From: Micromonospora echinospora
Lineage (GTDB): Bacteria > Actinomycetota > Actinomycetes > Mycobacteriales > Micromonosporaceae
Reading direction: 5' to 3'
DNA: 64,000 nt
Assembly (NCBI RefSeq): GCF_900091495.1
Contig: NZ_LT607413.1
Coordinates: forward strand, 6,835,001-6,899,000
The translations under genes and the position numbers were made by a program. How positions within the stretch are numbered: position 1 is the stretch's first letter; each line of letters opens with the position of its first letter. Of the stretch, positions 24,110 to 34,160 are shown piece by piece. The notes beneath the pieces were generated by a model. The model was given only the letters and a program-made list of their open reading frames with translations. It made no database searches and was not told where the DNA came from.

Positions 24110-27100
24110 TCAGGAATCGAGGTCGTTGAGTTCTTGCACGAGCAGCGCCTCCAGGTCGTCGACCGAGAGTTCGCCCAGGTCGTCGTCGACCGAAAGGTCA
24201 CCCGGATCGCCGGCGGGGCCGGGCGCGGCCGGGCCGGGGCCGGCGCCGTCGGGGTCGTCCGGACCGGCCGGCGGGTCGAGCGGGATCGCCATCCGCTCGG
24301 CGAGGTAGGGCACGAGCACCTCGATCGTCGGGTAGTTCCAGAGCACCGTGGAGGACAGTGGGACGCCGAGGCCCGCCTCCAGGCGGTTGCGCAGTTCCAG
24401 CGACATCAGCGAGTCGAAGCCGAGGCTGCGCAACGGGGTGTCGACGCCGATCCGGGCCGGGGCCAGGCGCAGCACCCGGGAGGCCTCCTGGCGGACGTAC
24501 GCCTCCATCGCCGTCCGGCGGCGGCGTCCCGGCTCGGCGGCCAGGAAGTCGGCGCGAGCGCCGGCCGTCGCCGGCTGCCCGGCCGCGTCGGTGCCGAGGC
24601 GGGCCAGCTGGTTGCTCCGGGCGGCGGCCGGGTAGGCGGCCACCCACTCGGCGGCGTCGAAGGGCATCACCGCGACCTGGGCGGTGTCCCGCCCGAGCAG
24701 CCCGCCGAGGACGGCGACGCCCTGGTCCGGGCTGATCGCACGCAGGCCGCGCAGCGCCTCCTGGCCGCCCTGTTCCAGCCGGGCCGCCATGCCCACCGCC
24801 GACCAGGGTCCCCAGTTGACGCTCAGCGCCGGCAGGCCGGCGGCCCGGCGGGCGTGGGCCAGCGCGTCGAGGAAGGCGTTGCCGGCCGCGTAGCCGCCCT
24901 GGCCGGGTGAGCCGAGCACGGAGGTCACCGAGGAGAACAGGACGAAGAAGTCCAGGGCCTCGGTGCGGGTCTGGTCGTGCAGGTGCCACGCGGCGTCGAC
25001 CTTAGGGCGGGCCACCCGCCGGTACCGTTCGGCGGTCTGCTGGAGCAGGATGCCGTCGTCCAGCACCCCGGCCGCGTGCACCACGCCGCGCAGCGGCGCC
25101 AGGTGTTCCCGGACGTGCCCGAGCACCCGGGCCACCTCGTCGGCGACGGTGAGGTCGGCGGCGAGGGCGATCACCTCCACCCCGGCCCGGGCCAGGTCGT
25201 CGAGGACCGGCCGGGCGTCCTCCGGCGCGCCGGTGCGGCCGACCAGAACGAGCTGGCGGGCGCCTGCGTCGGCGAGCCAGCGGGCGACCCCGAGGCCGAG
25301 CCCGCCGAAGCCGCCGGTGACCAGGTAGCTGGCGTCGGGGCGGATCCGGGCGGCACCGGGGGTCGGGACGACCGGGACGTCCTGCCGGTCGGCCACGGTC
25401 AGCACGATCTTGCCGATGTGGCCGGCCTGCTCCATCAGGTGGAACGCGTCGCGGACCTCGGCGACCGGGAACCGGTGGGTGGGCAGCGGACGCAGCTCAC
25501 CGGCGTCGACCCGGGCGACGATCCGGCGCAGCAGCGCGCCGAGCAGCACGGTCCGCTCGGTGAACATCCGGTCCAGGTCGACCGCGAAGAAGGCCAGGTT
25601 ACGGCGGAACTCACCGAGGCCGATCGGCCGGTCCTGGTAGATGTCCCGCTTGCCGATCTCCACGAACCGCCCGTACGGGGCGAGCGCGGCGATGCCGTGC
25701 GTGATGAACTCGCCGGCCAGGGAGTTCAGCACGACGTCCACGCCCTGTCCGCCGGTGGCGGCGCGCACCTGCTCGGCGAAGGCGGTGCTGCGCGAGTCCA
25801 GCACGTGCGGCACGCCCAGCGAGGTCAGGTAGGCGCGTTTCTCGGCGCTGCCGGCGGTGGCGAACACCTCGGCCCCGGCGGCCCGGGCGAGCTGCACGGC
25901 GGCCAGTCCGACCCCACCGGCGGCGGCGTGCACCAGCACCCGCTCGCCCGGCTCGACCCGGGCCAGGTGTTCCAGGGCGTACGCGGCGGTGAGGAAGGCG
26001 ATCGGGATGGTCGCGGCGTCGGCGAAGTCGAGGCCGGCGGGCTTCGGCGCGACCAGCCGCGCGTCGGCCCGGACATGGGTGCCGACGCACCGGCTGCCGA
26101 CGGCCACCACGGCGTCGCCGACCCGCAGGTCGGTCACGTCCGGCCCGACCGCAGCCACCACCCCGGCGCACTCGTCGCCCAGGGTGGCCTCCGCGCCGTC
26201 CAGGCCGGGGTACGCGCCGAGCGTCTTCAGCACGTCCCGGAAGTTCAGGCCGCTGGCCCGCACCTCGACGAGCACCTCGCCGGGGCCCGGCACGGCCGGG
26301 GTGAACGGACGCAGGTGGAGCCCGTCGAGGGTGCCGGCCCGGTCGAGTTCGAGCCGGAACGGGCGGTCGCCGGCCGGTTCGGCGACGGCGGGCGCCGCGC
26401 CGGAGGCACCGGCGACCAGGCGGGAGACGAGCAGGTCGTCGCCACGCAGGGCCAGGTCGGGTTCCTCGGCCGGGGTGAGCAGGGCGGTGAGCAGGGCGGT
26501 GTCCTCGTCGGGCAGGTCCGCGCCGAGGTCGATCCGGGTGCAGCGCAGGTCGGGGTGCTCTTGGGCGATGGTCCGGCCGAGTCCCCACAGTGGGGCCTGC
26601 AACGGCGCGGAGACCCGGTCGCCCGGCACCGCCGCCTGGCTGTCCCGGGTGACCAGCCAGAGCCGGGGCCGCTGCGCCGGCGGGAGGTCGTGCAGCGCCC
26701 GCACCAGGTGCAGCACACTGTCGGCGACCAGCCGGTGGGCGTCCTCCAGGGCGGTCGGGTCGGGCTTCGCGCCCCCGGCGTCCAGCGCCCAGCGGTGGAT
26801 CACACCCCGGCAGGGGCGGTCCGCGCCGAAGGCGTCGGCGAGCAGGTCCCGGAGCTGTTCGGGCCGGGCCGGGTCGAGTTCGTACCGGTCGGCGGCGAGC
26901 CGTCGGTAGGTCGGACCCGGCCGGACGACGACACAACGACCGCCCCGGGCCGCCAGCGCGGCGTCGAGGGTGGTGTCCCGGTCGGCGAGCAGCAGCCACC
27001 GGCCGGTCCAGTCGGCGTCGCCGGGCGGGGTGACGAGGGGCTCCCAGCGGATCTCGTGGAGCAGGCCGGCGTCGGACGCGTCGCGGGCCAGGCGGCGCAG

Positions 27101-30100
27101 GCGCAGGCCGTCGACGACCAGCAGGACCCGGTCGTCGTCGGCGGCGCGGACCACCAGGTCGACGGTGCGCGACCGCGCGTCGCCGGCCTCGGCGGGCCGC
27201 AGCCGGGCCCGGCAGGACAGCGTCGTACCGGGGTGTTCCCGCAGGTCGAGCCGCTCGATCCGGACCGGTACCCAGGTGTCGTCGGCCGCGCCGGGCAGGG
27301 CGGCGATCGCCACCTGGAGGCAGCTGTCCAGCAGCGCCGGGTGCACGCCGTACCCGCCGGACAGGTCCGCCGCGAGGTCGATCCGCGCGGACGCCTCGCC
27401 GTCGGCCCGCCACAGCTGCCGTACGCCCTGGAAGCGCGGGCCGTAGTCCAGGCCCCGGACCCGCATCGCCGCGTAGTGCTCGTCCCCGGTCAGCCCCGGT
27501 CCGTCCGGCCGGGAGATGCCGTCCGCCTCGTGGTCGGCGACGGCGGCTCCACCGGCGCGGACGTCGCCCCGGGCGTGCACCTGCCAGCCGCCCGGCTGTC
27601 CGTCCTCGTCGGGTTGCCGGCTGGCGCACTGGAAGGCGAGCCGACCGGACGGGTCTCCGGTGAGGGTCACCTGGACCGTGACGGGCCGCTCCCCGGACGG
27701 GGCGAGCGGCGCGACGACGTCGAGGCGCTCGACCGTCCGGGCCGGCGTGCCGAGCAGCTCACCGGCGGCGGCCAGGGCCATCTCGACGTACGCCGCGGCG
27801 GGGACGACGACCTGGCCGCGTACCCGGTGGTCGGCGAGGTACGGCAGCGCGTCGACGTCGATCTCGGTGGTCCAGAGGTGGGCGCCCAGCGACGACTCGA
27901 CGTGCCCACCGAGGAGCGGGTGGCCGCCGGTGTGCCGGGCGCGGGCGGGCGCGGTGACCGGCTCGTCGGCCCAGTACCGTTCCCGCTGCCAGGGGTAGTC
28001 GGGCAGGCGGACGACCGCGCCGGGGGTCGGGTGCAGCGCGGTCCAGTCGACCGGTACGCCCAGGCGGTACAGCTCGCCGGCGGTGTCCAGCATGGCCAGC
28101 CGCTCCGGGTTGTCCCGGCGGGTGGAGGCGAGGACCACGCCGTCGCCGCCCCGCGCCCGGCAGCTCTGCTCGATGCCCGCCGCCAGCACGGGGTGGGGGC
28201 TGATCTCCAGGAAGCAGGTCAGGCCGTCATCCAGCAACCGGTCCACCATCGGCGCGAACCGCACCGGCTCCCGCAGGTTCTCCCACCAGTACCCGGCATC
28301 CAACTCCGAACCCGCAAGCACCCGCGCCCGCACCGTCGAATACAACGGCACCACCGCCGCACGAGGCGACAACGGCACCAACCGCGCCACCAACTCCTCC
28401 CGCAACCCATCCACCTGCGGACTGTGCGACGCCACATCCACCTGCACCCGCCGCGCGAACACCCCCCGACCCGACAGCGACGCCACCACCGCGTCCACCG
28501 CCTCCGACGAACCCGCCACCACCGTCGTCACCGGCCCATTCAGAGCCGCCACCACCACCGCACCACCAAACGGAGCCACCACCACCTCAACCTCGGCAGC
28601 CGGCAACTCCACCACCGCCATCGCCCCACGACCCGAAATCCGCCGCAACAAACCACTGCGCTCACAGATCACCCGAGCCGCATCCGACAACGACAAAGCC
28701 CCAGCGACATACGCCGCCGCGACCTCCCCCATCGAATGCCCCACCACCGCCGCAGGCTCCACACCCCACGACCGCCACAACGCCGCCAACCCCACCTCGA
28801 CGGCAAACAACACCGGCTGCACCACATCGATCCCCTCAGGAACCGACTCCCCCTCCAACACCTCCACCAACGACCAGTCCACAAACCCCGAAAACGCCGC
28901 CGCACACTCCCCCAACACCCCACGGAACACCGGCTCCGAACGAGCCAACTCCCGACCCATCCCCCACCACTGACCACCCTGACCCGGAAACACGAACACC
29001 ACCCGGCGGGCCGGGCCGGCGGGTACCGGGTCGGACGGGCGGCCGTCGGCGAGGTGCGCTTCGAGTTGGGCGAGGAGGTCCGCGTGGGAGGTGGCGGCGA
29101 CGGCGAGCCGGACGCCGTGGTGGGTGCGCCGTACGGCGGCGGTGTGGGCGAGGTCGCGCAGGTCGAGGTTGGGGTGGCGGCGGAGCAGGTCCAGGGTGCG
29201 CCGGGTCAGGTCGGTCAGCGCCTCCGGCGTGTGCGCCGACAGCGGCAGCAGCACGGCGTCCCCGGTGGCTCGACCATCCACCGCGGCCCGGGTGTCGGAG
29301 ACGGTGGCCGCCTCGTCGGGCGCGTTCTGCGGGGTGGGCCGGGCCGGGCCGGTCGAGGCAGCGGTGTCCGGTGCGGACGGCAGCGGCACCGGCACGACGT
29401 CCTGCGGGTACAGGGCCGGCCAGTGGATCGGCTGCCCGAGTTCGTGAAGCCGGGCCACCGTGTCGAGCATCGCGGCGCGTTCGTCCTCGTCGCGGCGGGT
29501 CGAGGCGAGCGTCACGCCCCGGCCGGGGTGTCGGGCCTGACTCTGCTCGATGGCGGTGCCGAGGACCGGGTGGGGGCTGATCTCCAGGAAGCAGGTCAGG
29601 CCGTCATCCAGCAACCGGTCCACCATCGGCGCGAACCGCACCGGCTCCCGCAGGTTCTCCCACCAGTACCCGGCATCCAACTCCGAACCCGCAAGCACCC
29701 GCGCCCGCACCGTCGAATACAACGGCACCACCGCCGCACGAGGCGACAACGGCACCAACCGCGCCACCAACTCCTCCCGCAACCCATCCACCTGCGGACT
29801 GTGCGACGCCACATCCACCTGCACCCGCCGCGCGAACACCCCCCGACCCGACAGCGACGCCACCACCGCGTCCACCGCCTCCGACGAACCCGCCACCACC
29901 GTCGTCACCGGCCCATTCAGAGCCGCCACCACCACCGCACCACCAAACGGAGCCACCACCACCTCAACCTCGGCAGCCGGCAACTCCACCACCGCCATCG
30001 CCCCACGACCCGAAATCCGCCGCAACAAACCACTGCGCTCACAGATCACCCGAGCCGCATCCGACAACGACAAAGCCCCAGCGACATACGCCGCCGCGAC

Positions 30101-32227
30101 CTCCCCCATCGAATGCCCCACCACCGCCGCAGGCTCCACACCCCACGACCGCCACAACGCCGCCAACCCCACCTCGACGGCAAACAACACCGGCTGCACC
30201 ACATCGATCCCCTCAGGAACCGACTCCCCCTCCAACACCTCCACCAACGACCAGTCCACAAACCCCGAAAACGCCGCCGCACACTCCCCCAACACCCCAC
30301 GGAACACCGGCTCCGAACGAGCCAACTCCCGACCCATCCCCCACCACTGACCACCCTGACCCGGAAACACGAACACCACCCGGGGCGACGACGGCGCGGG
30401 AACGGAGTCGGGGGCGGTGTCGAGCCACTGGTCGAGTCGGCTGACCAGCTCGTCGCGGGTACGGGCGGGCAGGGCGAGCCGGTACGGCTGGTCGGTGAGC
30501 CGGCGGGCGGCGGTGTGGCAGAGGTCGGCCAGGGCGACCGGGCCGGTGGCGGCCTCCCGTACGGCCTGGGCGGCCGTGCGCAGCGTGGCGGGATCCGGCG
30601 CGGCGAGCGGGAGCAGGTGGACCGGCTGCGGGGTGGTCCCCTCCAGCACCACGTGGCAGTTCGTGCCGCCGAAGCCGAAGGCGCTGACGCCGGCGAGCGG
30701 CTTCTCCTCCGGGTGCGGCCAGGGCTCGACGGCACCGGGGACGCGCAGTCGGAGCCGCGCGAAGTCGATGTGCGGGTTCGGTTGGGTGAAGTGCAGGTTC
30801 GGTGGGATGGTCTGGTGCCGGATCGCGAGCGCGGTCTTGATCAGGCCGGCGATGCCGGCGGCGGCCTCCAGGTGACCGATGTTGGTCTTGACCGATCCGA
30901 TCACCAGGGGTCGGTCGGCGGGGCGGTTCGCGCCGAGCACGGCGCCGATGGCGTTGGCCTCGATCGGGTCGCCGAGGAACGTTCCGGTGCCGTGCGTCTC
31001 CACGTAGTGGACCCGTTCGGGTGCCACGCCCGCCCGCTGGTAGGCAGCGTGGAGCATGGCCACCTGCGCCTGCGGATTGGGGGCGGTGAGTCCGTTGCTG
31101 AAGCCGTCGTTGTTGACCGTCGAGCCACGGATCACGCAGTGGACGGGGTCGCCGTCGGCGAGCGCCCGGGACAGCGGCTTGAGCACGACGATGCCGGCGC
31201 CCTCGCCCCGTACGTAGCCGTTGGCCCGCGCGTCGAAGGCCTTGGAGCGGCCGTCCGGTGCCATCGCCCCGAACTTGGACATCGCCACCGTGCTGTCCGG
31301 GGCGATGGTCAGGTTGACGCCGCCGGCGAGCGCCACCGTCGACTCGCCGGAGCGCAGGCTCTGGCAGGCCAGATGGACCGCGACCAGGGCGGACGAGCAG
31401 GCCGTGTTGACGGCGAGGCTCGGCCCCTGGAGTCCGAGCAGGTACGACACCCGGGCCGGGATCACGCTCAGGTCGTGGCCGGTCGCGGTGTGCGCGGTGA
31501 CGTCCTCGGGACGGCAGGCGGCGAGCCGGGCGTAGTCCTGCCACATCGCGCCGCAGAACACGCCGGTGGGGCTGTCCTTCAGGGTCCCGGGGACGATGCC
31601 GGCGTCCTCCAGGGCCTCCCACGCCAGCTCCAGGAACAGCCGCTGCTGCGGGTCCATCTGGATCACCTCGCGCGGGGCCAGACCGAAGAACCCGGCGTCG
31701 AAACGGTCCACCTGGTCGAGGAAACCGCCCCAACGGGTGCTCGTCCGGCCCGGAGCGTCCGGAGCGGAACTGTAGAAATGGTCGACGTCCCACCGGTCGG
31801 CCGGCACCTCGGTAATGGCGTCGAGACCCTCGGTCAGCAATTGCCAGTAGGCGTCGGTGTTCCGCGCCCCGGGAAAGCGGCACGCCATTCCGACGATCGC
31901 GATCGGTTCCGACTCGCCCAGAACGGGGCGGGAATCCGTGACAGATGGTGTGCGGTCGCCTTCGCTGAGGAACCGCACCAGCGAATCGATGGTCGGATGG
32001 TCCCAGACAAGGGTCGCCGGAAGTGGTCGCCCGAGAAATCGGGAGAGGCCGGCGATGAGCCCCGCAGCGCGCAGGGACGTGAGACCGTACCGGTGGAAAC
32101 GCTCGTGCGCGTCCAGACCAGCGGCGTCCAGACCGAGCTGGACGGCCAGGTGCTGCCGAAGCCATTCCTCCACCGCCGGCGCGGTGGGCGAGTCGTGACG
32201 CGACGCTGCCTGATCGGGATGCTGCAT
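24110..32227 (-). CDS. PksA: loading ACP plus first module with duplicated AT (ACP-KS-AT-AT-DH-ER-KR-ACP)
   Basis: 2705 aa, first gene of the PKS operon; GAGGA lies 7 nt before the ATG. An N-terminal carrier (about 20-88, Ser51 in YGLTSL) has no AT or adenylation domain before it, so the starter is probably loaded by a separate enzyme. KS follows (Cys277, NTACSSA), then two AT domains (cores about 615-886 and 1074-1346) with identical protein sequence, each with GHSMGE and VASH (methylmalonyl-like), joined by a KS-AT-linker-like stretch. Next are DH (about 1432-1700, HRVRGQVVVP), ER (about 1979-2275), KR (about 2294-2480, LDD motif) and ACP (SLGFDSL). A fully reduced, probably alpha-methyl unit is expected on the starter. 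Confidence 0.95.
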   Translation of the reverse strand: MQHPDQAASRHDSPTAPAVEEWLRQHLAVQLGLDAAGLDAHERFHRYGLTSLRAAGLIAGLSRFLGRPLPATLVWDHPTIDSLVRFLSEGDRTPSVTDSRPVLGESEPIAIVGMACRFPGARNTDAYWQLLTEGLDAITEVPADRWDVDHFYSSAPDAPGRTSTRWGGFLDQVDRFDAGFFGLAPREVIQMDPQQRLFLELAWEALEDAGIVPGTLKDSPTGVFCGAMWQDYARLAACRPEDVTAHTATGHDLSVIPARVSYLLGLQGPSLAVNTACSSALVAVHLACQSLRSGESTVALAGGVNLTIAPDSTVAMSKFGAMAPDGRSKAFDARANGYVRGEGAGIVVLKPLSRALADGDPVHCVIRGSTVNNDGFSNGLTAPNPQAQVAMLHAAYQRAGVAPERVHYVETHGTGTFLGDPIEANAIGAVLGANRPADRPLVIGSVKTNIGHLEAAAGIAGLIKTALAIRHQTIPPNLHFTQPNPHIDFARLRLRVPGAVEPWPHPEEKPLAGVSAFGFGGTNCHVVLEGTTPQPVHLLPLAAPDPATLRTAAQAVREAATGPVALADLCHTAARRLTDQPYRLALPARTRDELVSRLDQWLDTAPDSVPAPSSPRVVFVFPGQGGQWWGMGRELARSEPVFRGVLGECAAAFSGFVDWSLVEVLEGESVPEGIDVVQPVLFAVEVGLAALWRSWGVEPAAVVGHSMGEVAAAYVAGALSLSDAARVICERSGLLRRISGRGAMAVVELPAAEVEVVVAPFGGAVVVAALNGPVTTVVAGSSEAVDAVVASLSGRGVFARRVQVDVASHSPQVDGLREELVARLVPLSPRAAVVPLYSTVRARVLAGSELDAGYWWENLREPVRFAPMVDRLLDDGLTCFLEISPHPVLGTAIEQSQARHPGRGVTLASTRRDEDERAAMLDTVARLHELGQPIHWPALYPQDVVPVPLPSAPDTAASTGPARPTPQNAPDEAATVSDTRAAVDGRATGDAVLLPLSAHTPEALTDLTRRTLDLLRRHPNLDLRDLAHTAAVRRTHHGVRLAVAATSHADLLAQLEAHLADGRPSDPVPAGPARRVVFVFPGQGGQWWGMGRELARSEPVFRGVLGECAAAFSGFVDWSLVEVLEGESVPEGIDVVQPVLFAVEVGLAALWRSWGVEPAAVVGHSMGEVAAAYVAGALSLSDAARVICERSGLLRRISGRGAMAVVELPAAEVEVVVAPFGGAVVVAALNGPVTTVVAGSSEAVDAVVASLSGRGVFARRVQVDVASHSPQVDGLREELVARLVPLSPRAAVVPLYSTVRARVLAGSELDAGYWWENLREPVRFAPMVDRLLDDGLTCFLEISPHPVLAAGIEQSCRARGGDGVVLASTRRDNPERLAMLDTAGELYRLGVPVDWTALHPTPGAVVRLPDYPWQRERYWADEPVTAPARARHTGGHPLLGGHVESSLGAHLWTTEIDVDALPYLADHRVRGQVVVPAAAYVEMALAAAGELLGTPARTVERLDVVAPLAPSGERPVTVQVTLTGDPSGRLAFQCASRQPDEDGQPGGWQVHARGDVRAGGAAVADHEADGISRPDGPGLTGDEHYAAMRVRGLDYGPRFQGVRQLWRADGEASARIDLAADLSGGYGVHPALLDSCLQVAIAALPGAADDTWVPVRIERLDLREHPGTTLSCRARLRPAEAGDARSRTVDLVVRAADDDRVLLVVDGLRLRRLARDASDAGLLHEIRWEPLVTPPGDADWTGRWLLLADRDTTLDAALAARGGRCVVVRPGPTYRRLAADRYELDPARPEQLRDLLADAFGADRPCRGVIHRWALDAGGAKPDPTALEDAHRLVADSVLHLVRALHDLPPAQRPRLWLVTRDSQAAVPGDRVSAPLQAPLWGLGRTIAQEHPDLRCTRIDLGADLPDEDTALLTALLTPAEEPDLALRGDDLLVSRLVAGASGAAPAVAEPAGDRPFRLELDRAGTLDGLHLRPFTPAVPGPGEVLVEVRASGLNFRDVLKTLGAYPGLDGAEATLGDECAGVVAAVGPDVTDLRVGDAVVAVGSRCVGTHVRADARLVAPKPAGLDFADAATIPIAFLTAAYALEHLARVEPGERVLVHAAAGGVGLAAVQLARAAGAEVFATAGSAEKRAYLTSLGVPHVLDSRSTAFAEQVRAATGGQGVDVVLNSLAGEFITHGIAALAPYGRFVEIGKRDIYQDRPIGLGEFRRNLAFFAVDLDRMFTERTVLLGALLRRIVARVDAGELRPLPTHRFPVAEVRDAFHLMEQAGHIGKIVLTVADRQDVPVVPTPGAARIRPDASYLVTGGFGGLGLGVARWLADAGARQLVLVGRTGAPEDARPVLDDLARAGVEVIALAADLTVADEVARVLGHVREHLAPLRGVVHAAGVLDDGILLQQTAERYRRVARPKVDAAWHLHDQTRTEALDFFVLFSSVTSVLGSPGQGGYAAGNAFLDALAHARRAAGLPALSVNWGPWSAVGMAARLEQGGQEALRGLRAISPDQGVAVLGGLLGRDTAQVAVMPFDAAEWVAAYPAAARSNQLARLGTDAAGQPATAGARADFLAAEPGRRRRTAMEAYVRQEASRVLRLAPARIGVDTPLRSLGFDSLMSLELRNRLEAGLGVPLSSTVLWNYPTIEVLVPYLAERMAIPLDPPAGPDDPDGAGPGPAAPGPAGDPGDLSVDDDLGELSVDDLEALLVQELNDLDS
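28191..29006 (-). repeat. AT-domain direct repeat, copy 2 (downstream AT of PksA)
   Basis: 816 bp that appears base-for-base identical to 29568-30383 when read line by line (offset 1377). It encodes the second AT from the VFVFPGQGG motif to EISPHPVL. Codon choice differs from flanking PKS DNA: more T in third position and more TTG, TTT and GGT. That suggests an imported segment. Confidence 0.93.
29568..30383 (-). repeat. AT-domain direct repeat, copy 1 (upstream AT of PksA)
   Basis: Partner of 28191-29006, with abrupt ends to identity on both sides. The two copies flank a unique stretch of about 560 bp coding a KS-AT-linker-like region, so this is a domain-level duplication rather than a whole-module one. 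Recombination between the copies would remove one AT in frame, because the offset of 1377 is divisible by 3. Confidence 0.93.
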
Positions 32228-33436
32228 GGACGTGTCCTCAACGGGAGAGTGCTCCGTCGACCGGGCCCGGCCAGCCTCGTCGTCGAGGTGGCGCGGGTCG
32301 ACCGGTCGGGGGAGGTGCCGACGCGGTGGGAAGCAGGCTCGGGTACTCGGGTCAGCAGGTGCAGGCGCCCCCGGCCGCTACGACGGCCCCGGGCACCGGC
32401 CGGGGCCGCTGGCGCGCGGTCCGGTCCGGGCCCCGTCGTGGCGACGGACGGAAAACAGCTTCGTCCAACGCTTCAGGAACGGCGGAATTCGTCGTCGGCA
32501 TGCCGATTCCGGCCCATGACACACGGTCGGACGTCGACCGTTCAGGAACCCCACCCACAGCACACCCCAATATCCGGTCCCGGCCCGACCGACCTGTCCC
32601 AGCAGCTCGGAAATGGGCACGGTCCACCACCGGCCCGGGGGCCGGAACAGCCATGAACAATTCCGCCACAGCATCGACCCGGCGGCTTCTTTCACGCAAC
32701 CCCAGCGGATCGCACCGGAATGCTAGCAGCGGGAGTCCTTGCCGAGGCAACCACTTTCGATACGTCGGTTTTGGGACTCTTTTGTCGATCACGGATACTA
32801 AGTGGCCAGTCAGGTCCACAGTGGAATGACTTACCGCCTCACAATTTCGGCCAATGCACATATCTCGATTAAAGGCCGCCTACCGACTCTGACCAGGGCA
32901 CCGCCCGCCACGGGGTTCGGCACCCGCCCTACCCCTCACCACCCCACCCGGCCGGAGTCCCGCCCACCGCGCTTGCCACTGTGGAGCAAGGGTTTCACCT
33001 GCGGTTTACGCGCGTGAAACGCCCTCCCCGCGGCCGACTCCCGCCGGCCGGGCGAGGCCGCCCGACAGGACACGACGCCGCCCCGGTGTCCACCATCCGA
33101 CATCAACCCGTCCGGCTCCCCTGCGACGGCCGACCCGCCCGATGGGTCCTCATCGGACGGCCAGCCGGTTGTCAGCCGAACGGCTCCACCTCGTCGCCGC
33201 CGGCGCGCCTCCGCCCACCGCCCCCGCGCCACGCCGAGGCCACAGGTACGCACACGCCACGCCCGCGAATTACCCCGGCCGATTCCGGCACATGCGCCGA
33301 GAGGCACCCCTTCCGGCCGGGCATCCAGACGCCGGGGCGTCCTTTCGATTGCCGGACATCACTGGATAATGAGCCGCGCGATGATCCCGGGCGCACCGGG
33401 AACGGCCGCGCCGAAACCCACGGAAGGGACGATTCT
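32228..33436. promoter_or_regulatory. 1.2 kb divergent intergenic region between PksA and the kynurenine operon
   Basis: No convincing gene: several short frames are open on both strands but none has a recognisable product. Bases about 32720-32880 are much more A/T-rich than the rest and are the best place for divergent promoters. On the plus strand TTGGGA and GATACT are 17 nt apart near 32769-32797, a weak sigma-70-like candidate. GGATAAT just before the dioxygenase (about 33364-33370) is another possible -10. The remainder is GC-rich with no obvious terminator. The length suggests regulator binding or an untranslated leader. Confidence 0.5.
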
Positions 33437-34159
33437 GTGAAGCGAGACCACTCGCCCGTGCTCCCCGGCGAGGGTGCCACGGACTACGCGCGCTACATGC
33501 GTACGGACGAGTTGCTCACCCTGCAACGGGAACCGGCGGAGATGGTCCACCGGGACGAACTGCTCTTCCAGGTGGTGCACCAGTCCGCCGAGCTGTGGTT
33601 CAAGCTCGCGGTGGCCGAGTTGACCGAGGCGGCCGGGCGTGTCGACGACGGCGAGCTGTCCGAGGCCGAACTCCTGCTGGGTCGGGCCTCGCTCGCCGTC
33701 CGGCTCGTCACCGACCAGTTGGACATGTTCCGGCACCTGCCGCCGGCCACCTTCCAGGCCCTGGTGCCCGCGCTGGGCAACGGCTCCGGCGCGGAGTCGC
33801 CGGGCTGGAAGCAGGCGCAGGCCGCCAGCCGCCGGCTCGACCAGGCGTTCGCCCGGTACCTCGCCGACCGGCAGATCGACCTGCGGAAGCTCTACGCGGG
33901 CAGCCCCGCCGACCCGGTCTACCGGATGGCCGAGGCGATGGTCGACTGGGACGAGCGGGTGGCACTGTGGCGGGTACGGCACTACAAGATCGCGATCCGG
34001 ATCGGCAGCCACGGCCCGACGGGCACCCAGGGCAGCCCGGCGAACTGGCTGGCCAAGCTGATCGACCACCGGTTCTTCCCGGAGCTGTGGCAGGCGCGTA
34101 CCGCGCTCGTCGGGGGACCGGAGGACCCGACCGGGGTGACCCCGGACGCGGAGGGCTGA
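33437..34159 (+). CDS. Tryptophan 2,3-dioxygenase
   Basis: 240 aa from GTG 33437 with GGAAGG upstream; the longer frame from 32981 lacks family similarity. The enzyme opens the indole ring of tryptophan to N-formylkynurenine using heme. Phe44 and His48 (FQVVHQSAELWFK) match the substrate-pocket Phe/His of bacterial enzymes, Arg99 (MFRHLPP) the carboxylate-binding Arg, and His182 (WRVRHYKIAIRIG) the heme ligand. The TGTQGS loop replaces the usual GTGGS. It is one of the short forms found in secondary metabolism. First gene of an operon with kynureninase (1 nt gap) and methyltransferase. Confidence 0.95.
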   Translation: MKRDHSPVLPGEGATDYARYMRTDELLTLQREPAEMVHRDELLFQVVHQSAELWFKLAVAELTEAAGRVDDGELSEAELLLGRASLAVRLVTDQLDMFRHLPPATFQALVPALGNGSGAESPGWKQAQAASRRLDQAFARYLADRQIDLRKLYAGSPADPVYRMAEAMVDWDERVALWRVRHYKIAIRIGSHGPTGTQGSPANWLAKLIDHRFFPELWQARTALVGGPEDPTGVTPDAEG

Positions 34160-34160
34160 C

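Noticed and set aside
28191..30383. AT duplication as an insertion sequence or transposon
   Set aside because: No transposase and no terminal inverted repeats; both copies code for AT domains in frame.
24977..32656. A 2559-codon plus-strand open frame opposite PksA
   Set aside because: Repetitive His/Arg/Pro content mirrors the AT duplication on the other strand; no domains, so it is not a gene.
32352..32861. Minus-strand frame of about 169 codons in the divergent region
   Set aside because: No recognisable product or good ribosome site, and it covers the A/T-rich promoter block.
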